Shown one piece after another: positions 1 through 8,523 of a stretch of DNA of 21,416 nt. A model generated the notes under the pieces. The model did not search any database. It saw only the letters and a list, made by a program, of their open reading frames with translations, and had not been told where the DNA came from. Numbering within the stretch: the first letter of the stretch is position 1; the number at the start of each line of letters is the position of its first letter. A program made the translations under genes and the position numbers. Source of the stretch: Flavobacterium sp. (GTDB lineage: Bacteria > Bacteroidota > Bacteroidia > Flavobacteriales > Flavobacteriaceae); assembly GCF_021151785.1 (NCBI RefSeq), contig NZ_JAGKWP010000042.1, positions 1 through 21,416 of the forward strand, given 5' to 3'.

Positions 1-2
1 TT

Positions 3-80
3 AAGAGAATGGATAGTTTGGAAGTGATATACATATTGGATAAGGATGCTGAAAAATATAATTTATCTAAAAGTAAATAA
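3..80 (+). CDS. C-terminal tail of an unidentified gene, cut by the left edge
   Basis: A frame open from the left edge runs 25 codons to a TAA at 78-80. The residues are mixed hydrophobic and charged (ending DKDAEKYNLSKSK), which looks like a soluble protein tail. No family can be recognised from so little. The other two plus-strand frames hit stops within the first 30 bases, so this is the only plus frame that could carry a gene in from the left. I see no convincing terminator directly after it. The stretch 81-222 holds no gene I can support. Confidence 0.35.
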   Translation, partial: KRMDSLEVIYILDKDAEKYNLSKSK

Positions 81-222
81 AGTTCAATTTTAATTAAAAA
101 AGAAGAGGGTTTTTATGCCAATTCATTTTATTTTAAACTACACATTATTTATAATTACTTTCCTAGATGTTAAGAATTAAAACTTGTCGGTTATGACGAC
201 TCGAAAGTGTAAAATTTGCACT

Positions 223-250
223 AAAAAATCCCTAACTAAAAGTTAGGGAT
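223..250 (-). terminator. Intrinsic terminator after the TPR gene
   Basis: A perfect 10-bp stem, ATCCCTAACT (228-237) with AGTTAGGGAT (241-250), closes a 3-base loop. Read on the minus strand it is followed by a run of six T (complement of the A run 223-228). It starts 5 bases past the stop of the TPR gene. Confidence 0.9.
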
Positions 251-255
251 GTGTC

Positions 256-1335
256 TTATTTTATTGTTGCAGCTTTGTCTTTCATTCCTAAAATATCATA
301 AGATAGTTTTAAAATTTCTTTTGTATCGGCATTATTAACATCTAGTTGATAGGCTCTTTCAAAATATGGTAAGGCAGCTTTAAACATGTCTTTTCTTTTT
401 GACATTAGCTCTTTATATTTTTTGTCATCTTTTAAATTAGCGTTAATCTCATCTACAATTTTAGCATCATCAGATATCATTAAAAATCCAACATTATATT
501 GTAAAGTAGCATTATTTGGATTTTTATCTAGAATACTGGTTATTTTATTTTTATAAGTTGTTAAATCATTAGTGTGATAGTAACAATTCGCCTCATTAAT
601 TTGTGCTTCTAAATCATTTGGATCCAATTTAATATAATTTGCATAATCTTTTTTGGCTTGCTCAAAATTTTTAGATTCTAATGAAATAGCAGCTAAAATT
701 TTAGCTACTTCAAGTTCGGTTGATTGGAATTTTTTTAAACCAGTTCCTGAAAAACCAACTTTTTGAATTTCTCTATACAACTTATCACCTTGCGAATAAT
801 CACCCGCTTGAACGGCTAAAATTGCAGCATTTTCTAAATTTGAAACATCGGTATTGTCTAATTGATAAATGCTATAAAACAATTCTCCAGCTTCTTTGAA
901 TTTCTTCATGCTGTTGAGCATTCCCGCAGATTGTTGTAGCATTGGCGTAAACCAAGTCAATGTTTCTTTTATATCATCAGTATATACTTTTTTTCCGGAT
1001 TTGGCTTCAAAATCTAAGGTGGATTTTAAACCTTGAACCAAGTTTTTTAAAGTCGTTGGATTCATTACTTTAGCAACTTGAGCAGGTGTAGGCTGTTGTC
1101 CAAAAGTTGATAATTCTAATAAGGGCGACATAGCTTTATAAAACGTAACCGAAGTTTTATCTTCTTCAGTTGTAGCAACGCTTTCCAATTTAAGTAAAAT
1201 TCCTTTAAATTGATTAAATTCTTCGGTTGTTAATGCATCCTTTGCATACAACTTTTTTAAATTTTTTAATTCGTCTTTTTGCGCGAAAGTAGCCATGGAA
1301 ACTAATAAAGCTACACTTAAAATAATTTTTTTCAT
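256..1335 (-). CDS. Secreted tetratricopeptide-repeat protein
   Basis: A 359-residue protein with a clear N-terminal signal peptide (MKKIILSVALL..., likely cleaved after ATFAQ near residue 19), so it should be periplasmic or surface associated. The body is helical with TPR-like segments, best seen around residues 222-250 (NFEQAKKDYANYIKLDPND), 264-281 and 318-341 (ALPYFERAYQLD), which suggests a protein-protein interaction scaffold; no catalytic motif is visible. I chose the ATG at 1333-1335 rather than the in-frame ATG nine codons upstream because the latter lies inside the terminator hairpin and precedes the signal peptide. It follows gyrA on the same strand, but a terminator sits between them only 15 bases before the start. 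The specific function is unknown. Confidence 0.88.
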   Translation of the reverse strand: MKKIILSVALLVSMATFAQKDELKNLKKLYAKDALTTEEFNQFKGILLKLESVATTEEDKTSVTFYKAMSPLLELSTFGQQPTPAQVAKVMNPTTLKNLVQGLKSTLDFEAKSGKKVYTDDIKETLTWFTPMLQQSAGMLNSMKKFKEAGELFYSIYQLDNTDVSNLENAAILAVQAGDYSQGDKLYREIQKVGFSGTGLKKFQSTELEVAKILAAISLESKNFEQAKKDYANYIKLDPNDLEAQINEANCYYHTNDLTTYKNKITSILDKNPNNATLQYNVGFLMISDDAKIVDEINANLKDDKKYKELMSKRKDMFKAALPYFERAYQLDVNNADTKEILKLSYDILGMKDKAATIK

Positions 1336-1350
1336 TTGTTGTTTTATTTT

Positions 1351-1376
1351 AAAAAAGCCCAAACTGAATTGGGCTT
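1351..1376 (-). terminator. Intrinsic terminator after gyrA
   Basis: AAGCCCAA (1355-1362) pairs with TTGGGCTT (1369-1376) across a 6-base loop. On the minus strand the stem is followed by six T (complement of 1351-1356). It lies 7 bases after the gyrA stop and only 15 bases before the start codon of the TPR gene. Confidence 0.85.
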
Positions 1377-1383
1377 AAAATTT

Positions 1384-3927
1384 TTATTCTTGAGTTTCAG
1401 TATCTGGAGTGCTATCCAAATCTGTTCCATCGTTTTCTAAATCATCGATAGTTTCTTCTTCATCTTCGCGCATTACTTTTGTCACCGCTGCAATAGAATC
1501 GTTTCCTTTGATGTTAATTAAACGAACACCTTGCGTTGCTCTTCCCATGACACGTAAATCAGAGACTTTCATTCTAATAGTTAATCCCGATTTGTTGATG
1601 ATCATTAAATCGTCTTCATCCGTAACATCGTTAATCGAAATCAATTGACCTGTTTTATCCGTGATATTTAGTGTTTTTACACCTTTTCCTCCACGGTTAG
1701 TAATACGATACACATCTTCTCCATCTTCGTCAACTACTTTTGTACGTTTACCGTAACCATTTTCAGTAACTACTAAGATTTGTGAATCATTAACATGATC
1801 TTTATCAATAGACACTAATCCAATAACTTCGTCCTTATCATCAGCAAGTGTTATACCTCTTACACCAGAAGCGGTTCTTCCCATTGGACGCGTTTTTTCT
1901 TCCTCGAAACGAACTAATTTACCAGATTTAACAGCAATCAGCACTTGGCTATTTCCAGTTGTTAATTTTGCTCCAATTAATTCATCATCTTCTTTAATAG
2001 TAATAGCATTGATTCCGTTTTGACGTGGACGAGAATATTGCTCTAAAGGCGTTTTCTTAACTTGACCTTGTTTAGTTGCCATGATTACATAATGGCTATT
2101 GATGTATTCTTCGTCTTTTAGGTCTTGAGTGCAAATAAATGCTTTTACTTTATCGTCTTGTTCAATATTGATCAAGTTTTGAATAGCTCTTCCTTTACTT
2201 GCTTTGCTTCCTTCAGGAATTTCAAAGACACGCATCCAGAAACATTTTCCTTTTTGAGTGAAGAATAATAAATATTGGTGGTTAGTTGCTACAAACAAAT
2301 GCTCTAAGAAATCTTGATCTCTTGTTGCCGAACCTTTTTGTCCTACACCACCTCTGTTTTGTGTTTTGTATTCAGATAAAGAAGTACGTTTTATATAGCC
2401 AGCATGTGAAATGGTAATTACCACATTTTCATCAGCAATTAAATCTTCAATACTAACATCACCTCCTGAGTATTCAATTTGAGAACGACGTGCATCTCCG
2501 TATTTATCTCTAATTTCAGTTAATTCATCTTTGATTAATTGCATTCTTAGCTCTTTGCTTGCTAATAACTCTTTTAAGTGAGCAATTAATTTCATGATTT
2601 CTTCGTATTCTGCTCGTAGTTTATCTTGTTCTAAGCCCGTTAATTGACGTAAACGCATTTCTACGATGGCGCGCGCTTGAATTTCAGATAATTTGAAACG
2701 TTCAATTAATTTTGCTCTAGCCTCATCTCCATCTTTAGAACCTCTAATTAAAGCAATTACTTCATCTATATTATCTGAAGCAATTATTAATCCTTCTAAA
2801 ATGTGTGCTCGTTCTTCTGCTTTTCTTAAATCAAATTGAGCTCTTCTTACCACTACATCATGGCGGTGTTCTACAAAATAATGAATCAAATCTTTTAGAT
2901 TCAACATTTGAGGTCTTCCATTTACTAATGCGATGTTGTTAACACTGAAAGAAGATTGTAATTGTGTATATTTATAAAGTGTATTTAAAACTACATTTGG
3001 TACTGCGTCGCGTTTTAATTCATATACAATACGCATACCATTTCGATCCGATTCATCACGGATTGTGGAAATTCCTTCGATTTTTTTCTCATTTACTAAA
3101 TCAGCCGTTTTTTTAATCATTTCGGCTTTATTTACTTGGTAAGGAATTTCGGTAACAATGATAGATTCACGTCCATTAACTTCTTCAAAACCTGCTTTGG
3201 CGCGCATTACAATTCTACCTCTACCAGTTTTAAAAGCTTCTTTTACTCCTTCATATCCATAAATAATTCCTCTTGTTGGAAAATCAGGTGCTTTAACTAT
3301 TTTAATTAAATCGTCGATTTCGATTTCATTGTTGTCTATGTAAGCTAACGTACCATCAACAACTTCCGTTAAATTGTGAGGCGGCATATTAGTGGCCATA
3401 CCTACAGCAATACCAGAAGCACCATTGATTAATAAGTTAGGAACTTTTGTTGGTAAAACTTTAGGTTCTTCTAACGAGTCGTCAAAATTCAATTGAAAAT
3501 CAACCGTTTCTTTCTCGATATCGGCCAACATCTCTTCAGATATTTTTTGCATTCTTGCTTCGGTATAACGCATAGCTGCTGGGCTATCACCATCTACCGA
3601 ACCAAAGTTCCCTTGACCATCTACCATTAAATATCGTAAACTCCATTCTTGTGCCATACGAACCATGGCATCATAAACAGAAGAATCTCCGTGGGGGTGA
3701 TACTTACCTAAAACCTCTCCAACAATTCTGGCTGATTTCTTGTAAGCTCTATTGGAAAGAACGCCTAACTCATACATTCCATATAACACCCTTCTGTGTA
3801 CAGGTTTTAAACCGTCTCTCACATCTGGAAGGGCTCTAGATACAATAACTGACATCGAATAATCGATGTAAGCTGACTTCATTTCGTCCTCAATGTTAAT
3901 AGGAATTAACTTTTCTCCGTCTGACAT
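1384..3927 (-). CDS. gyrA: DNA gyrase subunit A
   Basis: The 847-residue breakage-reunion subunit of DNA gyrase, which with GyrB introduces negative supercoils. The N-terminal domain carries the quinolone-resistance region HPHGDSSVYD (77-86). Ser82 and Asp86, equivalent to E. coli Ser83 and Asp87, are both intact, so no classical resistance substitution is present. The catalytic tyrosine is Tyr121 in AAMRYTEARM. The C-terminal beta-pinwheel starts near residue 490; its GyrA box reads QNRGGVG (523-529), which departs from the QRRGGKG of E. coli but keeps the glycines. The tail (about the last 30 residues) is strongly acidic. No DNA gyrase B or parC is nearby. It is divergent from clpC, sharing a 239-base intergenic region, and is followed by its own terminator. 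Confidence 0.97.
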   Translation of the reverse strand: MSDGEKLIPINIEDEMKSAYIDYSMSVIVSRALPDVRDGLKPVHRRVLYGMYELGVLSNRAYKKSARIVGEVLGKYHPHGDSSVYDAMVRMAQEWSLRYLMVDGQGNFGSVDGDSPAAMRYTEARMQKISEEMLADIEKETVDFQLNFDDSLEEPKVLPTKVPNLLINGASGIAVGMATNMPPHNLTEVVDGTLAYIDNNEIEIDDLIKIVKAPDFPTRGIIYGYEGVKEAFKTGRGRIVMRAKAGFEEVNGRESIIVTEIPYQVNKAEMIKKTADLVNEKKIEGISTIRDESDRNGMRIVYELKRDAVPNVVLNTLYKYTQLQSSFSVNNIALVNGRPQMLNLKDLIHYFVEHRHDVVVRRAQFDLRKAEERAHILEGLIIASDNIDEVIALIRGSKDGDEARAKLIERFKLSEIQARAIVEMRLRQLTGLEQDKLRAEYEEIMKLIAHLKELLASKELRMQLIKDELTEIRDKYGDARRSQIEYSGGDVSIEDLIADENVVITISHAGYIKRTSLSEYKTQNRGGVGQKGSATRDQDFLEHLFVATNHQYLLFFTQKGKCFWMRVFEIPEGSKASKGRAIQNLINIEQDDKVKAFICTQDLKDEEYINSHYVIMATKQGQVKKTPLEQYSRPRQNGINAITIKEDDELIGAKLTTGNSQVLIAVKSGKLVRFEEEKTRPMGRTASGVRGITLADDKDEVIGLVSIDKDHVNDSQILVVTENGYGKRTKVVDEDGEDVYRITNRGGKGVKTLNITDKTGQLISINDVTDEDDLMIINKSGLTIRMKVSDLRVMGRATQGVRLINIKGNDSIAAVTKVMREDEEETIDDLENDGTDLDSTPDTETQE

Positions 3928-4117
3928 ATTTTATTTTAATTTTACTCGGTTTATAAAACGTGCCAATATACAATAATTTGCACTTTTAGGTGTAAAAAAA
4001 AACGAGAAAATTGAAATATTTATCAACAATTTGAATTGGTTTTTTTAATAAATTCTAGCCTGTCAAATTTTCATATCTCATTTTTTTTTTGTCACTTAGC
4101 AAAAGTTAGCACAATAG

Positions 4118-4149
4118 TTGTAGATGCTTACTTAAAATTAGTATTTTTA
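4118..4149 (+). promoter_or_regulatory. Candidate Bacteroidota-type promoter of clpC
   Basis: TTG (4118-4120), 21 bases, then TATTTTTA (4142-4149) resembles the Bacteroidota -33 TTG / -7 TAnnTTTG promoter, with the last base off consensus. Transcription would start about 10 bases before the clpC ATG at 4167, giving a very short leader. The rest of the divergent region (3928-4117) is AT rich with an A9 run near 3994-4002 and a T10 run at 4081-4090; I could not place a convincing gyrA promoter in it. Confidence 0.45.
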
Positions 4150-4166
4150 CAAGAGATAAATGTTTT

Positions 4167-6710
4167 ATGGAAGATAATTTTTCACCAAGGGTTAAGGATG
4201 TGATTTTTTACAGTAAAGAGGAAGCTTTGCGTTTAGGTCATGATTTTATCGGCACCGAACATCTGATCTTAGGTCTTTTAAGAGATGGGAATGGTAGTGC
4301 TATAGAAATTTTGAATGCCCTTCAAATTAATTTTGATGTATTAAGAAAGAAAGTAGAGATTTTAAGTCCAGCAACACCAAGTACTACTATAAGTAACGAT
4401 AAAAAAAATTTACATTTAACACGACAAGCAGAGCGTGCATTGAAATTCACTTTTTTAGAGGCAAAGTCTTTTAATACTACTTCAATAAGTACTGCTCTAC
4501 TCTTGATATGTATTTTAAGAAACGAAAATGACCCAACCACGAAGTTGCTCAATAAGCTTAAAATTAACTATGACAACGTAAAAGAATTGTATATGAATAT
4601 GAGCGAAAACGAAGATATTTTAAAAAATACGCCTAGAGCTGAATCTTATGATGACTCGGGTGATGATACCTTTAAAGAAAGTAGTATGAATCAGCCTAGT
4701 AACAGCGGTAATAAGACCACCAAAAAATCTAAAACCCCGGTGTTAGATAATTTCGGAAGAGATTTAACAGAATTAGCAGAAGAAGGAAAATTAGATCCTG
4801 TAGTAGGACGTGAAAAAGAGATCGAACGTGTATCTCAAATATTAAGTAGAAGAAAGAAAAACAATCCGCTTTTGATAGGTGAACCAGGGGTTGGGAAATC
4901 AGCTATCGCTGAAGGACTAGCCTTGATGATTGTTAAGAAAAAAGTATCGCGTATTCTTTTCAATAAAAGAGTTGTTACGCTTGATTTGGCTTCTTTGGTT
5001 GCAGGCACAAAATACCGTGGTCAATTTGAAGAACGCATGAAGGCTGTCATGAATGAATTGGAAAAAAATGACGATATTATTCTTTTCATTGATGAAATTC
5101 ACACAATTGTAGGTGCTGGAGGTGCAACAGGTTCATTGGATGCTTCTAACATGTTTAAGCCTGCATTAGCTAGAGGAGAAATTCAATGTATTGGTGCTAC
5201 AACACTAGACGAATATCGTCAATATATTGAAAAAGACGGTGCACTAGAGCGTAGATTCCAAAAAGTAATTGTAGAACCAACAACTGTTGAAGAAACAATT
5301 ATTATTTTAAATAATATCAAAGGCAAATATGAAGATCATCATAATGTTATTTTCACTCCAGAAGCCATTGAAGCTTGTGTAAAATTAACTAGTCGTTATA
5401 TGACGGATCGTTTTTTACCAGATAAAGCTATTGATGCCTTAGACGAAGCCGGTTCTAGAGTGCATATTACCAATATTGAAGTGCCGAAGCAAATTTTAGA
5501 ACTAGAAAAACAATTGGAAGAAGTTAGAGAATTAAAAAATACAGTTGTTAAAAAACAAAAATTTGAAGAAGCGGCTAAACTTCGTGACGATGAGAAAAAA
5601 ATTGAAAAAGATTTAGCTATAGCACAAGAAAAATGGGAAGAAGATTCAAAAAATAATCGGGTTACGGTAACGGAAGATAATGTGGCTGATGTCGTTTCCA
5701 TGATGACGGGTATTCCTGTAAATAGGATTGCCCAAACGGAAAGTAATAAATTAGCAAAATTACCAGATTTAATCAAAGGTAAAGTTATTGGTCAAGATGA
5801 AGCCGTTCAGAAAATAGCTAAATCAATTCAACGAAATAGAGCAGGTTTAAAAGATCCCAATAAACCTATAGGCTCATTTATTTTTCTTGGATCTACAGGT
5901 GTTGGAAAAACGCAGTTAGCAAAAGTGCTCGCGAAAGAACTTTTTGACTCAGAAGATGCTTTAGTTCGTATTGATATGAGTGAGTATATGGAGAAATTTG
6001 CGATCTCACGATTAGTTGGTGCTCCTCCAGGATATGTGGGTTATGAAGAAGGCGGACAATTAACTGAAAAAGTGAGGAGAAAACCTTATTGTGTAGTTTT
6101 ACTTGATGAAATAGAAAAAGCACACCCGGATGTGTTTAATATGTTGTTACAAGTATTGGATGACGGACATTTAACTGATAGTTTAGGTCGTAAAATTGAT
6201 TTTAGAAATACAATCATTATTATGACTTCTAACATTGGAGCTCGTCAATTAAAAGACTTTGGACAAGGTGTTGGATTTGGAACATCAGCAAAAGTAGCTC
6301 AAACAGAAGAACACAATAAATCGGTCATCGAAAATGCTTTGAAAAAAGCTTTTGCACCAGAGTTTTTGAATAGAATTGACGATGTTATTGTATTTAATGC
6401 TTTAGAAAAACATGATATAGATAAAATCATTGATATTGAAATGGCTAAATTAGTCGCTCGTATCAAAGATTTAGGTTATGATTTAACATTGTCTGAAAAA
6501 GCAAAAGATTTTATAGCCGAAAAAGGTTTTGATAAGCAATTTGGAGCTCGACCTTTGAAAAGAGCCATACAAAAATATGTTGAAGATGCTTTGGCAGAAG
6601 AAATTATTACTTCCAAAATTAACCAAGGCGATATAATCTTTATGGATTTAGATGAAACAGCTCAAGAGTTAACTATCAAAATAGAGAAAATTGAAAAACC
6701 TGCTAATTAG
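4167..6710 (+). CDS. clpC: ATP-dependent Clp protease ATP-binding subunit ClpC
   Basis: An 847-residue Hsp100/AAA+ unfoldase. The Clp N-domain repeats cover about residues 1-145, followed by a low-complexity Ser/Thr/Asn-rich linker (about 150-190). AAA module 1 has Walker A GEPGVGKS (238-245) and Walker B ending FIDE (307-310). A middle region with a UVR-like charged helix (about 445-490, KQKFEEAAKLRDDEKK) marks ClpC rather than ClpA or ClpB. AAA module 2 has Walker A GSTGVGKT (575-582) and Walker B VVLLDE (643-648). A VGFG loop near 702-705 fits the ClpP-docking loop of this family, so it probably feeds substrates to ClpP; clpP is not in the window. It is a single-gene unit. Its stop codon (TAG, 6708-6710) lies inside the terminator hairpin. 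Confidence 0.96.
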   Translation: MEDNFSPRVKDVIFYSKEEALRLGHDFIGTEHLILGLLRDGNGSAIEILNALQINFDVLRKKVEILSPATPSTTISNDKKNLHLTRQAERALKFTFLEAKSFNTTSISTALLLICILRNENDPTTKLLNKLKINYDNVKELYMNMSENEDILKNTPRAESYDDSGDDTFKESSMNQPSNSGNKTTKKSKTPVLDNFGRDLTELAEEGKLDPVVGREKEIERVSQILSRRKKNNPLLIGEPGVGKSAIAEGLALMIVKKKVSRILFNKRVVTLDLASLVAGTKYRGQFEERMKAVMNELEKNDDIILFIDEIHTIVGAGGATGSLDASNMFKPALARGEIQCIGATTLDEYRQYIEKDGALERRFQKVIVEPTTVEETIIILNNIKGKYEDHHNVIFTPEAIEACVKLTSRYMTDRFLPDKAIDALDEAGSRVHITNIEVPKQILELEKQLEEVRELKNTVVKKQKFEEAAKLRDDEKKIEKDLAIAQEKWEEDSKNNRVTVTEDNVADVVSMMTGIPVNRIAQTESNKLAKLPDLIKGKVIGQDEAVQKIAKSIQRNRAGLKDPNKPIGSFIFLGSTGVGKTQLAKVLAKELFDSEDALVRIDMSEYMEKFAISRLVGAPPGYVGYEEGGQLTEKVRRKPYCVVLLDEIEKAHPDVFNMLLQVLDDGHLTDSLGRKIDFRNTIIIMTSNIGARQLKDFGQGVGFGTSAKVAQTEEHNKSVIENALKKAFAPEFLNRIDDVIVFNALEKHDIDKIIDIEMAKLVARIKDLGYDLTLSEKAKDFIAEKGFDKQFGARPLKRAIQKYVEDALAEEIITSKINQGDIIFMDLDETAQELTIKIEKIEKPAN

Positions 6711-6721
6711 CAGGTTTTTTT
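6694..6721 (+). terminator. Intrinsic terminator overlapping the clpC 3' end
   Basis: AAAACCTGCT (6695-6704) pairs perfectly with AGCAGGTTTT (6709-6718) across an AATT loop and runs into a T tract (6715-6721). The left arm encodes the last residues of ClpC, and the stop codon begins in the loop and ends in the right arm. Confidence 0.92.
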
Positions 6722-6760
6722 CTTCAACAAAATATAAAGTTTTTACTTGTTGATAAGTTA

Positions 6761-6794
6761 TTGCTCTTCACAAAATGTATTATTTGTAATTTTA
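6761..6794 (+). promoter_or_regulatory. Possible umuC promoter
   Basis: TTG (6761-6763), 23 bases, then TAATTTTA (6787-6794) is a weak match to the TTG / TAnnTTTG pattern with spacing at the long end. It would place transcription start at or next to the ATG (6799), so an alternative box at TATTATTTG (6778-6786) is equally possible. I see no convincing LexA-type operator. Confidence 0.25.
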
Positions 6795-6798
6795 CTTC

Positions 6799-8064
6799 AT
6801 GTTTGCATTGGTTGATTGTAATAATTTTTATGTTTCTTGTGAGCGTGTTTTTCAACCTCAATTGGAAAATAAACCAGTAGTTGTGCTTTCTAATAACGAC
6901 GGTTGTGTAATTTCTAGAAGTGAGGAAGCAAAGGCGCTTGGGATTTCTATGGGAGTTCCAGAGTTTAAATGTCGCGAGCTTATCCAGCAGCATCAAGTGA
7001 CTGTTTTTTCTTCTAATTATGCCTTGTATGGTGATTTGAGTCAACGTGTTTTTCAGGTGTTAAGTCAATTCACCCCTGATATTGAAAATTATAGTATTGA
7101 TGAATCGTTCTTAAATTTCAATCGAGTAAAGATAGAAGATTATTTTCAATATGGTCTTGATATGAAAAATAGGGTGAGAAAATGGGTAGGTATTCCTGTT
7201 TGTGTTGGTTTTGGGCCTTCAAAAGCCTTGTCTAAAATAGCCAACCGAATTGCTAAAAAGTTTAAAGAGCGAACAGCGGGTGTGTATATTATTGACTCTG
7301 AGGAAAAACGAATTAAGGCTTTAAAGTGGACTAAGATTGAAGATGTGTGGGGCATAGGATTTCGACTTGCTAAAAAAATGCAAGCTAAGGGTATACTTAA
7401 AGCATATGATTTTACTTTGTCAAAACATGAAGCATTTATTAAACAAACTATGGGAGTAGTAGGACTCCGCTTGCGTTTAGAGTTACTAGGTGAATCTGTT
7501 TTGCCTTTGGAAGAACAATTAGAAACCAAAAACAATATTGCTGTAACACGTACATTTGAAAAAGCGATTACTACTCCAGATGCTATGAGAGATAGAGTTT
7601 CTACTTTTGCTACAGTAGCTTCTGAAAAGTTAAGAAAACAAAATTCATGCTGCTATGGGGTCACCTTATATCTTCGGAAAGATAAATATCGAATAGGGAA
7701 TGAACGGTATAATTTTACTAAATACAAGCGCTTGCCTTTTGCTACACAATCTGCTTTAACCATCAGCCAAGTAGCTTTAAAAATGTTGAATGAATTATTT
7801 GAGGAAGGACAAATTTATACTAAAGCCGGAATTATTTTAACCGACATTATTCCGCAAGATCAAAAACAATTTCATTTGTTTGAAGAAGAGAATCCAAAAC
7901 ATGAAAAGCTGATGAAAGTGATTGATGAAATTCGGAAAAAAACAGGGGAACGAAAAATTAGAATTGCCAATCAAGATTTGAATCGTACTTGGAAAATGAA
8001 GCAAAATCATTTGTCTAAACGGTATACTACTAACATAAAAGAATTATTAGAAATACATGTCTAA
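6799..8064 (+). CDS. umuC: Y-family translesion DNA polymerase, UmuC subunit
   Basis: A 421-residue Y-family polymerase, close to the 422 residues of E. coli UmuC, that as part of Pol V copies damaged templates. The palm begins at once with MFALVDCNNFYVSCE: Asp6 is the first metal ligand and Phe10-Tyr11 the steric-gate position. YSIDESF supplies the catalytic Asp101 and Glu102. The helix-hairpin-helix/thumb region follows (IEDVWGIGFRLAKKM), then the little-finger domain and a C-terminal DUF4113-like segment (GERKIRIANQDLNRTWKMKQNHLSKRYTT, given here as scattered motifs ending near 412). The start codon is the only one that keeps the conserved palm start. Its last 8 bases overlap umuD, so the two are translationally coupled; the order umuC then umuD is the reverse of E. 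coli umuDC. Confidence 0.93.
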   Translation: MFALVDCNNFYVSCERVFQPQLENKPVVVLSNNDGCVISRSEEAKALGISMGVPEFKCRELIQQHQVTVFSSNYALYGDLSQRVFQVLSQFTPDIENYSIDESFLNFNRVKIEDYFQYGLDMKNRVRKWVGIPVCVGFGPSKALSKIANRIAKKFKERTAGVYIIDSEEKRIKALKWTKIEDVWGIGFRLAKKMQAKGILKAYDFTLSKHEAFIKQTMGVVGLRLRLELLGESVLPLEEQLETKNNIAVTRTFEKAITTPDAMRDRVSTFATVASEKLRKQNSCCYGVTLYLRKDKYRIGNERYNFTKYKRLPFATQSALTISQVALKMLNELFEEGQIYTKAGIILTDIIPQDQKQFHLFEEENPKHEKLMKVIDEIRKKTGERKIRIANQDLNRTWKMKQNHLSKRYTTNIKELLEIHV

Positions 8065-8491
8065 GTTTGCCAAAATAACCTTTTTTTTACCTGATACTAA
8101 AAGGGGGTTAGAACTGCCTTTTATTTCCGCTGGAATTAAAGCCGGATTCCCTTCTCCTGCTGCCGATTTTGATGAAACACGCGTGAGTATTGATCAAATT
8201 GTAGTAAAACATAAAGAAGCTACTTTTTATGCTAAAGCTAGTGGAACTTCTATGATTGGAGCAGGAATAGACGATGGTGATATTTTAGTTATTGATCGAA
8301 GTTTAGAAGCCAGAAATGGTAAAATAGCGGTTTGTTTTGTAGACGGAGAATTTACCGTAAAGCGAATAAAGGTAGAACAGGATTGTGTTTATTTATTGCC
8401 TGAAAACCCAAAATTTGAGCCTATTAAAGTTACTGAAGAAAATGAACTCATTGTTTGGGGGATTGTAACCCATGTGGTAAAAAGTTTATAA
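8057..8491 (+). CDS. umuD: UmuD-type S24 auto-cleaving peptidase, Pol V accessory subunit
   Basis: A 144-residue S24 (LexA/UmuD) peptidase. In E. coli, RecA-stimulated self-cleavage converts UmuD to UmuD', which joins UmuC to form Pol V. The cleavage site is Ala29-Gly30 in KAGFPSPAADF, where E. coli UmuD has Cys24-Gly25; Ala-Gly is the LexA-style scissile pair. The Ser/Lys dyad is Ser65 (ASGTSMIGAG) and Lys102 (DGEFTVKR); all three positions are shifted by exactly 5 from E. coli (24/25, 60, 97). There is no helix-turn-helix domain, so it is not LexA. It overlaps umuC by 8 bases and ends just before a hairpin shared with the convergent GH92 gene. Confidence 0.93.
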   Translation: MSKFAKITFFLPDTKRGLELPFISAGIKAGFPSPAADFDETRVSIDQIVVKHKEATFYAKASGTSMIGAGIDDGDILVIDRSLEARNGKIAVCFVDGEFTVKRIKVEQDCVYLLPENPKFEPIKVTEENELIVWGIVTHVVKSL

Positions 8492-8492
8492 T

Positions 8493-8519
8493 AAAAAATG
8501 GCTCTTTTTACAGAGCCAT
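8493..8519. terminator. Terminator between convergent umuD and GH92 gene
   Basis: ATGGCTCT (8498-8505) pairs with AGAGCCAT (8512-8519) over a 6-base loop. On the minus strand a run of six T follows directly (complement of 8493-8498), making a strong terminator for the GH92 gene. On the plus strand the hairpin follows umuD but only a weak T-rich stretch comes after it, so it probably serves both genes with different efficiency. Confidence 0.82.
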
Positions 8520-8523
8520 AACT

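Noticed and set aside
115..180. 21-residue hydrophobic ORF on the plus strand with an AGAAGAGGG stretch upstream
   Set aside because: No terminator or conserved pattern is associated with it, it lies in plain AT-rich intergenic DNA, and Shine-Dalgarno-like sequences are not a reliable guide in Bacteroidota. A chance ORF is more likely.
3649..3700. Possible quinolone resistance in GyrA
   Set aside because: Ser82 and Asp86, the positions that carry most resistance substitutions, are both unchanged.
3959..3966. TTGGCACG on the minus strand upstream of gyrA, an exact sigma-54 -24 half
   Set aside because: There is no GC at the required 10-base distance; the sequence there is AA. It is not a -24/-12 promoter.
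4093..4114. TTAGCAAAAGTTAGCAC upstream of clpC, resembling a sigma-54 promoter
   Set aside because: It has AG instead of GG and the spacing to GC is 9, not 10, so it fails the defining features.
5396..5776. 126-codon antisense ORF inside clpC
   Set aside because: Its protein is Ser/Phe rich without any recognisable fold, and it runs entirely against a strongly conserved gene. It is a shadow frame.
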